Position numbers and translations under genes: made by a program
Origin: Pseudomonas entomophila
GTDB lineage: Bacteria > Pseudomonadota > Gammaproteobacteria > Pseudomonadales > Pseudomonadaceae
DNA length: 64,000 nucleotides
NCBI RefSeq assembly: GCF_018417595.1
Contig: NZ_CP070982.1
Coordinates: forward strand, 1,141,501 to 1,205,500
Reading direction: 5' to 3'
Part shown: one piece after another, positions 1 to 9,573 of the stretch
How the letters are laid out: each line of letters opens with the position of its first letter
Numbering within the stretch: position 1 is the stretch's first letter
Notes under the pieces: model-generated
Told to the model about the DNA's origin: nothing
What the model saw: only the letters and a program-made list of their open reading frames with translations
Database searches by the model: none

Positions 1-135
1 GTGCATCACCAGCACCAGGTGGCTGTCCGGGCCGGGGAGGGCGACGCCTTGCGTGTCGAATAGCTGGTCGAGGTCGGCGACCACCAAGCTGGCCTGGGCC
101 TGAAGGGCCGCAGGCGGGGTTTGCATGCCTGACAT
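1..135 (-). CDS. SOS-controlled protein of unknown function, N-terminal 45 residues only
   Basis: Reading leftward from an ATG at 135 the frame stays open for 45 codons to the window edge, so the 3' end is missing. A good Shine-Dalgarno (AAGGAG) sits a few bases before the ATG. The visible protein starts MSGMQTPPAA and contains VVADLDQLFD and a hydrophobic HLVLVM stretch. I do not recognise the family. A near-perfect LexA box lies 40-56 bp upstream, so induction by DNA damage is the one functional clue. It is divergent from the AEC carrier. The coding frame is supported by the ribosome site and by codon usage typical of the neighbours. The function is open. Confidence 0.6.
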   Translation of the reverse strand, partial: MSGMQTPPAALQAQASLVVADLDQLFDTQGVALPGPDSHLVLVMH

Positions 136-173
136 GATTTGCTCCTTGCAATCTCGGGATTGTCCATTTTTAT

Positions 174-191
174 ACTGTATGAATATACAGT
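174..191. promoter_or_regulatory. LexA (SOS) box
   Basis: The 16-mer CTGTATGAATATACAG (175-190) fits the gamma-proteobacterial LexA consensus CTG-N10-CAG with an AT-rich alternating centre, and the flanking A and T extend the palindrome. It lies between the leftward unknown gene (start 135) and the rightward AEC carrier (start 324). Its closeness to the leftward gene suggests that this is the regulated one. Confidence 0.85.
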
Positions 192-323
192 GATTTTCAC
201 TATATGCTGGATTTCTCCTACGTCAAGGTCTGTTTGTGCGGCTAACCGGCACCTGCGGCGGGCGCAAGCCCCTGGCACTGACGTATGATTGCTCCCCTGA
301 CGATTACCTCAGGATCGCGCTGC

Positions 324-1265
324 ATGCTCGCCCTTCTCATCCAGACACTGAACATCACGGCACCTGTGTTCGCCATGCTGTTCATGGGCGTGCTGCTCAA
401 GCGCATCCGCTTGATCGACGACAACTTCAACAAGGTCGCTTCGACGCTGGTGTTCAACGTGTGCATGCCGGCGCTGCTGTTCCTCGGCATCTACCACGCC
501 GACCTGGCAACGGCGGTCAAGCCCGGGGTGATCCTCTACTTCATCGCCGCCACGCTGGTGTGCTTCGGCCTGGCCTGGTGCCTGGCGATCTGGCGCTGCC
601 CGCCGGCGGACCGGGGCATCTACACGCAAGGCGCGTTTCGCGGCAACAATGGCGTGATCGGCCTGGCACTGGCGGCCAGCCTGTATGGCGACTACGGTAT
701 ATCCCTCGGCGCGGTACTGGCCGGGCTGGTGATCCTCATGTACAACTCGCTGTCGGCCGTGGTGCTGGCGGTGTACAGCCCGGACCTGAAGTCCGACCCG
801 TGGAGCATCTGCAAGAGCATCCTCAGCAATCCGTTGATCATCAGCGTGCTGCTGGCCACGCCCATGGCTTATGGCCAGGTGCCGCTACCCAACTGGCTGC
901 TGACCTCGGGCGACTACCTGGCGCAGATGACCCTGCCGCTGGCGCTGATCTGCATCGGCGGCACCTTGTCGATGGCGGCGCTGCGCGACAGTGGCCGGCT
1001 GGCGTTCGACGTCAGCCTGGTGAAAATGGTCTGGCTGCCACTGCTGGGGACGCTGGGCGCCTGGTTGTGCGGTTTTCGCGGCGCCGAACTGGGCATCCTG
1101 TTCCTCTACATCGGCAGCCCCACTGCGGCGGCCAGCTATGTGATGGCGCGGGCGGCCAATGGCAACCACGAACTGGCGGCGTCGATCATCGTGATCACCA
1201 CCTTGATGGCGGCGATCACCACGAACATCGGTATCTTCTTCTTGCAATGGGGTGGATGGATCTAG
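324..1265 (+). CDS. AEC-family (auxin efflux carrier) transporter
   Basis: A 313-residue, very hydrophobic inner-membrane protein with about ten predicted helices in two repeats. The N-terminal motif (NITAPVFAMLFMGVLLKR) and the 'G.FRGNNGVIGLALA' segment near residue 105 are typical of AEC/malonate-type permeases (Mem_trans family), which export or exchange small organic anions. The substrate cannot be read from sequence. I chose ATG 324 because an AGGA at 311-314 precedes it, whereas the upstream in-frame ATG at 285 has no ribosome site and adds non-family residues. The next gene starts about 50 bp downstream on the same strand, so the two may be co-transcribed. Confidence 0.85.
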   Translation: MLALLIQTLNITAPVFAMLFMGVLLKRIRLIDDNFNKVASTLVFNVCMPALLFLGIYHADLATAVKPGVILYFIAATLVCFGLAWCLAIWRCPPADRGIYTQGAFRGNNGVIGLALAASLYGDYGISLGAVLAGLVILMYNSLSAVVLAVYSPDLKSDPWSICKSILSNPLIISVLLATPMAYGQVPLPNWLLTSGDYLAQMTLPLALICIGGTLSMAALRDSGRLAFDVSLVKMVWLPLLGTLGAWLCGFRGAELGILFLYIGSPTAAASYVMARAANGNHELAASIIVITTLMAAITTNIGIFFLQWGGWI

Positions 1266-1316
1266 CCCATGACAGCAAGCAACACTAACAATACGGCCTC
1301 ATTGAAAGGACACTTC

Positions 1317-2675
1317 ATGCAAGACCAGAGCAAGCCCGAGCAGTTGCAGCGCGGGCTGAAGAATCGCCATATCCAGCTGATCGCGCTGGGTGGCGCCATC
1401 GGCACCGGATTGTTCCTGGGCATCGCCCAGACCATCCAGCTGGCCGGCCCCTCGGTGCTGCTGGGCTATGCCGTCGCCGGCCTGATGGCTTTCCTGATCA
1501 TGCGCCAGCTGGGCGAGATGGTGGTCGAGGAACCGGTCGCCGGCAGCTTCAGCCACTTTGCCCATCAGTACTGGAGCGAGTTCGCAGGCTTCGTTTCTGG
1601 CTGGAACTACTGGGTGGTGTACGTGCTGGTCGGGATGGCCGAGCTCACCGCGGTGGGGATCTACGTGCAGTACTGGTGGCCGGACTTCCCCACCTGGGCC
1701 ACGGCGGCGATCTTCTTCGTGGTCATCAACGCCATCAACCTGACCCAGGTGAAGGTGTATGGTGAAATGGAGTTCTGGTTCGCCCTGGTCAAGGTGGTGG
1801 CCATCGTCAGCATGATCGGCTTCGGTGCCTGGCTGCTGACCAGCGGCCACGGTGGCCCGGATGCCAGCGTCGCCAACCTCTGGCAGTACGGTGGCTTCTT
1901 CCCCAACGGTGTGACGGGGCTGGTCATGGCCCTGGCGGTGATCATGTTCTCGTTCGGTGGCCTGGAACTGGTGGGCATCACCGCCGCGGAAGCCGCCAAC
2001 CCGCGTGAAAGCATCCCCAAAGCCACCAACCAGGTGGTCTACCGCATCCTGATCTTCTACATCGGCGCGCTGGCGGTGCTGCTGTCGCTGTACCCATGGC
2101 AGAAGGTGGTGCAGGGCGGCAGCCCGTTCGTGATGATCTTCCACGAGCTGGACAGTGACCTGGTCGCGACCATCCTCAACATCGTGGTACTGACGGCGGC
2201 ACTGTCGGTCTACAACAGTTGCGTGTACGCCAACAGCCGCATGCTGTTCGGCCTGGCTACGCAAGGTGATGCACCGCGTCAGTTGCTCAAGGTCAGCCGC
2301 CGTGGCGTGCCGCTTACCGCATTGGGCGTTTCGGCGTTCGCCACCGGGCTGTGCGTGGTGATCAACTACCTCATGCCGGGCGAGGCTTTCGGGCTGCTGA
2401 TGGCGTTGGCGGTGTCGGCGCTGGTGATCAACTGGGCGAGCATCAGCATCACCCACCTGAAGTTCCGCAAAGCCAAGCTGGCGGCCGGCATCACGCCGTT
2501 CTACCGCAGCTGGGGGCACCCGCTGACCAACTACCTGTGCCTGGCGTTCATCGTGCTGATTCTGGTGGTGATGTACCTGACGCCGCCGATCCGCATCTCG
2601 GTGATGCTGATTCCGGCGTGGATCCTGGTGTTGTGGGTGGCGTTCCGGATGAAGAAGGCCCGTCAGGCCAAGTAG
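1317..2675 (+). CDS. aroP: Aromatic amino-acid permease, AroP/PheP-like (APC superfamily)
   Basis: 452 residues with twelve hydrophobic segments. The opening RGLKNRHIQLIALGGAIGTG and the following FLGIAQTIQLAGPSVLLGY are hallmarks of the amino acid transporter branch containing AroP, PheP and relatives. 'GEMVVEEPVAGSFSHFA' and the 'SFGGLELVGITAAEA' motif also match. Proton-driven uptake of aromatic amino acids is the likely role, but a close paralogue for another neutral amino acid cannot be excluded. ATG 1317 is chosen over ATG 1269 because AAAGGA (1305-1310) is correctly spaced and the family normally begins here. The stop is followed within 15 bases by damaged sequence. Confidence 0.85.
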   Translation: MQDQSKPEQLQRGLKNRHIQLIALGGAIGTGLFLGIAQTIQLAGPSVLLGYAVAGLMAFLIMRQLGEMVVEEPVAGSFSHFAHQYWSEFAGFVSGWNYWVVYVLVGMAELTAVGIYVQYWWPDFPTWATAAIFFVVINAINLTQVKVYGEMEFWFALVKVVAIVSMIGFGAWLLTSGHGGPDASVANLWQYGGFFPNGVTGLVMALAVIMFSFGGLELVGITAAEAANPRESIPKATNQVVYRILIFYIGALAVLLSLYPWQKVVQGGSPFVMIFHELDSDLVATILNIVVLTAALSVYNSCVYANSRMLFGLATQGDAPRQLLKVSRRGVPLTALGVSAFATGLCVVINYLMPGEAFGLLMALAVSALVINWASISITHLKFRKAKLAAGITPFYRSWGHPLTNYLCLAFIVLILVVMYLTPPIRISVMLIPAWILVLWVAFRMKKARQAK

Positions 2676-2688
2676 GCCGACAGTACCG

Positions 2689-2817
<129 letters not shown>

Positions 2818-2824
2818 GACAGTA

Positions 2825-2860
2825 CCGGCCTCTTCGCGGGCTTGCCCGCGAAGAGGCCGG
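2825..2860. repeat. REP-type perfect inverted repeat
   Basis: A perfect 17-bp palindrome with a 2-base loop; the left arm is CCGGCCTCTTCGCGGGC. It has the sequence style of P. putida REP elements (CTTCGCGGGCTTGCCCGCGAAG core). It sits between the convergent permease and decarboxylase-like genes, where it may also act as a bidirectional terminator or mRNA stabiliser. Confidence 0.85.
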
Positions 2861-2865
2861 CGAAG

Positions 2866-2950
2866 CCCCCCCCCCCCCCCCCCCGCCCCCCCCGCCCCCC
2901 CCCCCCCCCCCCCCCCCGCCCCCGCGGGGGGCCCCCCCCCCCCCCCCCCC
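2866..2950. other. Poly-C block, probable sequencing/assembly artefact
   Basis: About 85 bases of nearly pure C. The 9-mer CCGGCGAAG occurs just before it (2857-2865) and again at its right edge (2950-2958), mirroring the duplicated edges of the poly-G block. It reads as poly-G on the minus strand, as expected if reverse-direction reads lost signal when entering the REP hairpin. Confidence 0.85.
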
Positions 2951-2960
2951 CGGCGAAGTT

Positions 2961-3335
2961 TCAGCTCTGATAGCTGTCGATCACTTCCTGCGCGGCACGG
3001 AATGCATCGATCGCCGCCGGCACCCCGGCATACACCGCGCAATGCAGCAGCGCCTCGCGAATTTCCTCCACCGTGCAGCCATTGTTCAGCGCACCGCGCA
3101 CATGCCCCTTGAGCTCCTGCGGGCATTTGAGCGCGGTCAGCGTGGCCAGGGTGATCAGGCTGCGGGTCTTCAGCGGCAGCCCCTCACGTGCCCAGACGCT
3201 GCCCCAGGCATGTTCGTTGACGAAGTCCTGCAGCGGTTGGGTGAATTCGGTCGCGTTGCCCAGGGCGCGGTCGACGAAGGCATCGCCCATCACCTGGCGA
3301 CGGATCTTTTCCCCACTCTGTTGCGAATCAGCCAT
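2961..3335 (-). CDS. Carboxymuconolactone decarboxylase family protein (PcaC-like)
   Basis: 124 residues, close to the length of gamma-carboxymuconolactone decarboxylase (PcaC). The sequence KTRSLITLATLTAL followed by ELKGHVRGALNNGC, then EEIREALLHCAVYAGVPAA, is the CMD domain; the E-x(n)-C-x-x-x-H order (LLHC..) matches the AhpD/PcaC fold. PcaC decarboxylates carboxymuconolactone in the protocatechuate branch of the beta-ketoadipate pathway, but no other pca gene is nearby, so a general CMD-fold enzyme is equally possible. The stop codon lies only a few bases from the poly-C artefact, but the reading frame itself is intact. It is followed on the same strand by the exchanger gene after a 10-bp gap counted from the other end. 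Confidence 0.8.
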   Translation of the reverse strand: MADSQQSGEKIRRQVMGDAFVDRALGNATEFTQPLQDFVNEHAWGSVWAREGLPLKTRSLITLATLTALKCPQELKGHVRGALNNGCTVEEIREALLHCAVYAGVPAAIDAFRAAQEVIDSYQS

Positions 3336-3345
3336 GTTGTTTTCC

Positions 3346-4374
3346 TTAGTGTTGGCGGCGCCAGGCTCGGGCCGTGGTGTATAGCAGCACGATCCCGAGC
3401 ACAGGCATCACATAGAACAGCATCAGTCGTTCAAGGCGGCCGGCCAGCGGCATGCCGGTGGTGAAGGCCACCACATGCAGGCCATAGGCCAGGTAAAGGC
3501 AGAGGAACACCAGGCCTTCGGCACGGGTGACCCGGTAGCCGGAGTAGAAGACCGGCAGGCACAGTGCTGCCACGCCGAGCATCACGGGTAGGTCGAAGCC
3601 CAGCGCATTAGGTGAGATCGACAGCGGCTCGGGCGTGACAAGTGCCGTCAGCCCCAGTACCGCCAGCAGGTTGAACAGATTGCTGCCGATCACTGCGCCC
3701 ACCGCGATTTCCCGCTCGCCGCGCAGGGCGGCAATCAGTGCGGCGGCGAGCTCTGGTAGTGATGTGCACACAGCGACCACGGTCAGGCCGATGATTCGCT
3801 CGGACAACCCCAGGTCGGTCGCCACTTCCACCGCAGCCTCCAGCAACAGGTGGCCGGCCAAGCTGAGCAAGCCGAGCCCCAATGCGATCTGCAGCAGTGC
3901 GCCGCTCCAGAATCGCACCGTGCTCGTGTGTGCCACGCACGGGGCGGGATAGGTGCGGGCATAGTGGCGTGATTGGTGCCAGAGCATGAGCAGGTAGCCC
4001 AGCAATCCGAGCAACAGCACCAACCCTTCGATACGCCCCAGCTGGCCGTTGCTGGCCAGCAAGTAGACCAGGCCGCTGGCGATGATCATCAGGGGAATGT
4101 CCAGGCGCACCAGTTGACGTGACACGCGCAGCGGGATGATCAGCGCCGCCAGGCCGAGGATCACCAGCACATTGAAGATGTTGCTGCCGATCACGCTGCC
4201 CACCGCGACGTCCGGGGCGCCTTGGTAGGCGGCTTGCAGGCTTACGGTCAATTGTGGCGCGGTACTGCCGAAGGCCACCAGGCTCAGGCCGATGATCAGC
4301 GGGCGCACATGCAGGCGGGTGGCCAGGCGCAGGGCCGCGCGCACCAGCAGTTCGGCGCCGATGATCAGCAGCAC
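3346..4374 (-). CDS. Na+/Ca2+ exchanger (CaCA) family protein, YrbG/CaxA-like; true start probably upstream
   Basis: An integral membrane protein with two homologous halves, each carrying the alpha-repeat signature: 'GLSLVAFGSTAPQLTVSL' followed by 'GSVIGSNIFNVLVILG', and 'GLTVVAVCTSLPELAAAL' followed by 'GAVIGSNLFNLLAVLG'. These fit the K+-dependent/bacterial YrbG branch that moves Ca2+ or similar cations against Na+ or H+. In the first repeat the usual E of 'S.PE' is Q (STAPQL), while the second retains SLPEL; this may alter ion coordination. The first canonical start is GTG 4374, but the frame is open without ATG/GTG/TTG back to 4458 and the extra residues resemble the family's first helix, so translation probably starts at a non-canonical codon near the rlpA stop. 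Confidence 0.8.
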   Translation of the reverse strand: MLLIIGAELLVRAALRLATRLHVRPLIIGLSLVAFGSTAPQLTVSLQAAYQGAPDVAVGSVIGSNIFNVLVILGLAALIIPLRVSRQLVRLDIPLMIIASGLVYLLASNGQLGRIEGLVLLLGLLGYLLMLWHQSRHYARTYPAPCVAHTSTVRFWSGALLQIALGLGLLSLAGHLLLEAAVEVATDLGLSERIIGLTVVAVCTSLPELAAALIAALRGEREIAVGAVIGSNLFNLLAVLGLTALVTPEPLSISPNALGFDLPVMLGVAALCLPVFYSGYRVTRAEGLVFLCLYLAYGLHVVAFTTGMPLAGRLERLMLFYVMPVLGIVLLYTTARAWRRQH

Positions 4375-4450
4375 CAGGCCCAGGCCCAGTTGCAGGAGGC
4401 TGAAGGTGGGGAGGGTGGCCAGGTCGAAAATGGCGAGGGCTCCAGTCAGG

Positions 4451-4825
4451 TCAATCGCTCAGACCTTGTACCCGGACTCGCGCCGTTCCGCTACGGAGCA
4501 TGCCGATTTTTTCCGCTGCCGCCCGTGAAAGGTCGATCAGTCGGCCACGGGTGTGGGGGCCTCGGTCGTTGATGCGGACCACGACGCTGCGCTGGTTGGC
4601 GAGGTTGGTGACCAGTACACGGCTGCCGAAAGGCAGGCTGCGGTGGGCGGCGGTGAGACCGTGCTGGTTGAAGGGTTCGCCGCTGGCGGTGCGTTTGCCG
4701 TGGTGGCGTGAGCCGTAGTAGGAGGCGGTGCCGGTTTCGTTGTACCCACGGGGGTCGATGTCGTGGCTGGCGCAGCCGGCCAGGAGGGAGAAGAGGGTGA
4801 GGGTGGCGAGGGATCGTTTTAGCAA
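4451..4825 (-). CDS. RlpA-like lipoprotein, septal lytic transglycosylase family, without SPOR domain
   Basis: 124 residues with a lipoprotein signal ending in the lipobox LAGC (Cys 18), then a double-psi beta-barrel domain: [36 protein letters not shown] and [10 protein letters not shown]. The Glu of GEPF and the Asp of INDRGP match catalytic positions of RlpA, which cleaves peptidoglycan strands lacking stem peptides at septa. The SPOR domain found in full-length RlpA is absent, so septal targeting by that route is not expected. It shares a strand with the exchanger gene and its stop sits where that gene's N-terminus begins. It should be outer-membrane anchored. Confidence 0.85.
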   Translation of the reverse strand: MLKRSLATLTLFSLLAGCASHDIDPRGYNETGTASYYGSRHHGKRTASGEPFNQHGLTAAHRSLPFGSRVLVTNLANQRSVVVRINDRGPHTRGRLIDLSRAAAEKIGMLRSGTARVRVQGLSD

Positions 4826-4867
4826 GTCGGATGCTCCGGTTTTGCAATTGGGGCTGCTTTGCAGCCC

Positions 4868-4921
4868 ATCGCGGATGAATCCGCTCCTACCGGTATGTGT
4901 AGGAACGGATTCATCCGCGAT
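4868..4921. repeat. Inverted repeat, REP-like
   Basis: A 23-bp arm beginning ATCGCGGATGAATCCGCTCC is repeated inverted at 4899-4921 with one mismatch, around an 8-base loop. It lies between gatB (stop 4953) and the start of the rlpA-like gene (4825), both on the minus strand, and could end gatCAB transcription. Confidence 0.75.
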
Positions 4922-4952
4922 CGAGGGCGAAGCCCTCGCCGCTTTAATCAGA

Positions 4953-6398
4953 TCACCCTTCGAGCTTGGCTTTGAGCAATTGGTTCACTTGCCCCGGGTT
5001 GGCCTTGCCCTTCGACGCCTTCATCGCTTGGCCGACGAAGAAGCCGAACATCTTGCCGCGCTTGGCTTCATCAGCCGCACGATACTGTTCGACTTGTTCA
5101 GTATTGGCGGCGAGCATCTCGTCGAGCATCTTGTCGATCGCACCGGTGTCGGTGACCTGCTTGAGGCCCTTGCTCTCGATGATGCTGTCGGCGTCGCCCT
5201 CTCCGGCGGCCATGGCTTCGAACACGGTCTTGGCGATCTTGCCGCTGATGGTGTTGTCGCGGATGCGCAGCAGCATGCCACCCAGTTGCTCCGCGCTGAC
5301 CGGCGACTGGTCGATCTCGACGCCCAGCTTGTTCAGCAGGCTGCCCAGCTCCACCATCACCCAGTTGGCCGCAAGCTTGGCGTCGCCACCGATGCTGACC
5401 ACCTGCTCGAAGTAGTCGGCCTGTTCGCGGCTGGAGGCCAGCACGTTGGCATCGTACGCAGAGAGGCCGTACTGGCTCTGGAAACGCTCGACCTTCTGTG
5501 TCGGTAGCTCCGGCAGGCCGGCGCGCACGCTGTCGAGGAAGCTTTGCTCGATGACCACCGGCAGCAGGTCCGGGTCGGGGAAGTAACGGTAGTCGTTGGC
5601 TTCCTCCTTGCTGCGCATGGAGCGGGTCTTGTCCTTGTTCGGGTCGTACAGGCGGGTTTCCTGCACCACCTTGCCGCCGTCTTCGATCAGGTCGATCTGG
5701 CGCTGGATCTCGCTGTTGATCGCGCGCTCGATGAAGCGGAACGAGTTGACGTTCTTGATCTCGCAGCGGGTGCCGAATTCGGTTTGACCCTTCGGACGCA
5801 CCGAGACGTTGCAGTCGCAACGCAGCGAGCCTTCGGCCATGTTGCCGTCGCAGATACCCAGGTAGCGCACCAGGGCGTGGATCGCCTTGACGTAGGCCAC
5901 GGCTTCCTTGGCGCTGCGCATGTCGGGTTCGGAGACGATTTCCAGCAGCGGGGTGCCGGCGCGGTTCAGGTCGATGCCGGTGGCGCCGTTGAAGTCTTCG
6001 TGCAGGCTCTTGCCGGCATCCTCTTCAAGGTGCGCGCGGGTCACGCCGATACGCTTGATGGTGCCGTCTTCCAGGGCGATGTCCAGGTGGCCCTTGCCGA
6101 CGATCGGCAGGTCCATCTGGCTGATCTGGTAGCCCTTGGGCAGGTCGGGGTAGAAGTAGTTCTTGCGCGCGAACACGTTGCGCGGCCCGATTTCGGCATC
6201 GATCGCCAGGCCGAACATGCATGCCATGCGCACGGCTTCCTGGTTGAGCACCGGCAGCACGCCGGGCATGCCCAGGTCGACCAGGCTGGCCTGGGTGTTC
6301 GGCTCGGAGCCGAAGGTGGTGGCGCTGCCGGAGAAGATCTTCGACTGGGTGGCGAGCTGGGTGTGGATCTCCAGCCCGATAACAACTTCCCATTGCAT
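4953..6398 (-). CDS. gatB: Aspartyl/glutamyl-tRNA amidotransferase subunit B
   Basis: 481 residues, the normal GatB length. It starts [17 protein letters not shown] and has the GatB/GatE signature [16 protein letters not shown] and the conserved [17 protein letters not shown]. The C-terminal half carries the helical and YqeY-like tail domain that binds the tRNA. GatB phosphorylates the side chain of Glu-tRNA(Gln) or Asp-tRNA(Asn) and accepts ammonia channelled from GatA. Third gene of gatC-gatA-gatB; 11 bp separate it from gatA. Confidence 0.97.
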   Translation of the reverse strand: MQWEVVIGLEIHTQLATQSKIFSGSATTFGSEPNTQASLVDLGMPGVLPVLNQEAVRMACMFGLAIDAEIGPRNVFARKNYFYPDLPKGYQISQMDLPIVGKGHLDIALEDGTIKRIGVTRAHLEEDAGKSLHEDFNGATGIDLNRAGTPLLEIVSEPDMRSAKEAVAYVKAIHALVRYLGICDGNMAEGSLRCDCNVSVRPKGQTEFGTRCEIKNVNSFRFIERAINSEIQRQIDLIEDGGKVVQETRLYDPNKDKTRSMRSKEEANDYRYFPDPDLLPVVIEQSFLDSVRAGLPELPTQKVERFQSQYGLSAYDANVLASSREQADYFEQVVSIGGDAKLAANWVMVELGSLLNKLGVEIDQSPVSAEQLGGMLLRIRDNTISGKIAKTVFEAMAAGEGDADSIIESKGLKQVTDTGAIDKMLDEMLAANTEQVEQYRAADEAKRGKMFGFFVGQAMKASKGKANPGQVNQLLKAKLEG

Positions 6399-6409
6399 GT
6401 GTGAATTCC

Positions 6410-7861
6410 TCAGAAGCCGTTAGGGGCGCGGGTGTGCCAGTCGGTGACTTGCTGGTAGCGGTGCGCGATGTTGAGCAGGCGGCCTTCCTGGAAATACGGG
6501 GCCAGCAGCTGCACGCCCACCGGCAGGCCATCGACGAAGCCGGCCGGCATCGACAGGCCCGGCAGGCCCGCCAGGTTGGCGGTGATGGTGTAGACGTCTT
6601 CCAGGTACGCGGCGACTGGGTCGGCGCTTTTTGCGCCGAGCTTCCAGGCCGGGTTGGGGGTGGTCGGGCCGAGGATCACGTCGACGTCGTTGAACGCAGC
6701 GACGAAGTCGTTCTTGATCAGGCGACGGATCTGCTGCGCCTTGACGTAGTAGGCGTCGTAGTAGCCGGCCGACAGGGCGTAGGTGCCGACCATGATGCGG
6801 CGCTGCACTTCAACGCCGAAGCCTTCGCCACGGGAGCGCTTGTACAGGTCGGTCAGGTCTTTCGGGTCGGCGCAACGGTGGCCGAAGCGCACGCCGTCGA
6901 AACGCGACAGGTTGGAGGAGGCCTCTGCGGGGGCGATCACGTAGTACGCCGGGATGGCGTGCTGCATGTTCGGCAGGCTGATTTCCTTGACCACCGCGCC
7001 GAGCTTTTCCAGCTCCTTGACGCTGGCCTGGACCAGTTCCGCGATGCGCGGGTCGAGACCTGCGCCGAAGTACTCTTTCGGCAGGCCGATGCGCAGGCCC
7101 TGCAACGAGGCGTTGAGGTCGGCGCTGAAGTTCGGTACCGGCTCGTCGACCGAGGTCGAGTCCTTGCTGTCGAAGCCGGCCATGCCTTGCAGCAGCAGGG
7201 CGCAGTCTTCGGCGGTACGAGCCAGCGGGCCACCCTGGTCGAGGCTCGAGGCGTAGGCGATCATGCCCCAGCGCGAAACGCGGCCGTAGGTCGGTTTCAG
7301 GCCGGTGAGGTTGGTCAGCGCGGCCGGCTGGCGGATCGAGCCGCCGGTGTCGGTGCCGGTGGTGGCCGGCAGCAGGCGCGCGGCCACGGCGGCGGCCGAG
7401 CCACCGGACGAGCCGCCTGGCACGTGCTCGAGGTTCCACGGGTTCTTCACCGCGCCGTAGTGGCTGGATTCGTTGGCCGAACCCATGGCGAATTCGTCCA
7501 TGTTGGTCTTGCCCAGCGTCACCATGCCGGCTTCTGCCAGCTTGGTGACCACGGTGGCGTCGTACGGGGCGGTGAAGTTGTCGAGCATCTTCGAACCGCA
7601 GCTGGTGCGCACGCCCTGTGTGCAGAACAGGTCCTTGTGGGCGATCGGCGCGCCGAGCAGCGCACCCGCCTCGCCGGCGGCGCGGCGGGCGTCGGCGGCG
7701 CGGGCCTGGTGCAGGGCCTGCTCTTCGGTGACGGTGATGAAGCTGTTGAGCTGCGGGTCGAGCTGCTTGATGCGCGACAGCAGTGCGCCGGTCAGTTCTT
7801 CCGAGGAGAACGACTTGTCGGCGAGCCCGCGGGCGATCTCGGCCAGGGTCAATTGATGCAT
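6410..7861 (-). CDS. gatA: Aspartyl/glutamyl-tRNA amidotransferase subunit A
   Basis: 483 residues, amidase-signature family. The catalytic triad is visible: Lys 76 in APIAHKDLF, the cis-Ser 151 in [12 protein letters not shown], and nucleophile Ser 175 in [11 protein letters not shown]. The enzyme hydrolyses glutamine and passes ammonia to GatB. It starts 15 bp after the gatC stop, consistent with one operon. Confidence 0.97.
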   Translation of the reverse strand: MHQLTLAEIARGLADKSFSSEELTGALLSRIKQLDPQLNSFITVTEEQALHQARAADARRAAGEAGALLGAPIAHKDLFCTQGVRTSCGSKMLDNFTAPYDATVVTKLAEAGMVTLGKTNMDEFAMGSANESSHYGAVKNPWNLEHVPGGSSGGSAAAVAARLLPATTGTDTGGSIRQPAALTNLTGLKPTYGRVSRWGMIAYASSLDQGGPLARTAEDCALLLQGMAGFDSKDSTSVDEPVPNFSADLNASLQGLRIGLPKEYFGAGLDPRIAELVQASVKELEKLGAVVKEISLPNMQHAIPAYYVIAPAEASSNLSRFDGVRFGHRCADPKDLTDLYKRSRGEGFGVEVQRRIMVGTYALSAGYYDAYYVKAQQIRRLIKNDFVAAFNDVDVILGPTTPNPAWKLGAKSADPVAAYLEDVYTITANLAGLPGLSMPAGFVDGLPVGVQLLAPYFQEGRLLNIAHRYQQVTDWHTRAPNGF

Positions 7862-7876
7862 GGCAGGCGCTTTCCC

Positions 7877-8164
7877 TTAATCGATGACTTTCGGTACGAG
7901 ATACAGGCCGTTCTCGGTCGACGGCGCGACGGCCTGGTAGCGGTCGCGCTGGTTGCTTTCGGTGACCTGGTCGGGACGCAGGCGCTGGGTGGTTTCCAGC
8001 GGGTGGGCCAAGGGCTCGATGCCGGTGGTGTCGACGGCTTGCATCTGGTCGACCAGCCCGAGAATACTGTTCAAGGCGTCGGTAATGCGTGGCAGTTCGC
8101 CTTCATTCAGGCCCAGGCGGGCCAGATGGGCGATCTTTTCCACGTCGGAGCGTTGAAGCGACAT
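7877..8164 (-). CDS. gatC: Aspartyl/glutamyl-tRNA amidotransferase subunit C
   Basis: 95 residues starting [17 protein letters not shown], with the conserved 'DVE.IA.LARL' opening and the C-terminal '[11 protein letters not shown]....LYLVPKVI' that wraps around GatA and stabilises the complex. The open frame extends 17 codons further upstream, but a GGAGAT ribosome site lies just before this ATG and the family starts here. First gene of gatCAB and divergent from mreB. Confidence 0.95.
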   Translation of the reverse strand: MSLQRSDVEKIAHLARLGLNEGELPRITDALNSILGLVDQMQAVDTTGIEPLAHPLETTQRLRPDQVTESNQRDRYQAVAPSTENGLYLVPKVID

Positions 8165-8208
8165 GGGGATCTCCAGGGAAACGAAATGCGGAATGGGTCC
8201 GCAAATGA

Positions 8209-9405
<1,197 letters not shown>

Positions 9406-9435
9406 TCGCAGGCGCTGCAGCAAGCATCCAGGTTT

Positions 9436-9462
9436 ACAGGTAGCACACACAGTGCTACCTGT
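9436..9462 (+). promoter_or_regulatory. Stem-loop in the mreB-mreC spacer
   Basis: ACAGGTAGCAC and its exact complement GTGCTACCTGT form an 11-bp stem with a 5-base loop, 30 bp after the mreB stop. No T-run follows, so it is not a classical terminator. It may stabilise mreB mRNA or set the mreB to mreC ratio. Confidence 0.55.
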
Positions 9463-9573
9463 ATGCGCTGTGCTGGCGTCCGTTCGGGCGCCGTTTCCGT
9501 CAATCCGCAAGCAGGCCGGTGCGTTGCCCCATGTCCCATGACCTCCTGAATCGTCGTCCACGAGGAACGGCCC

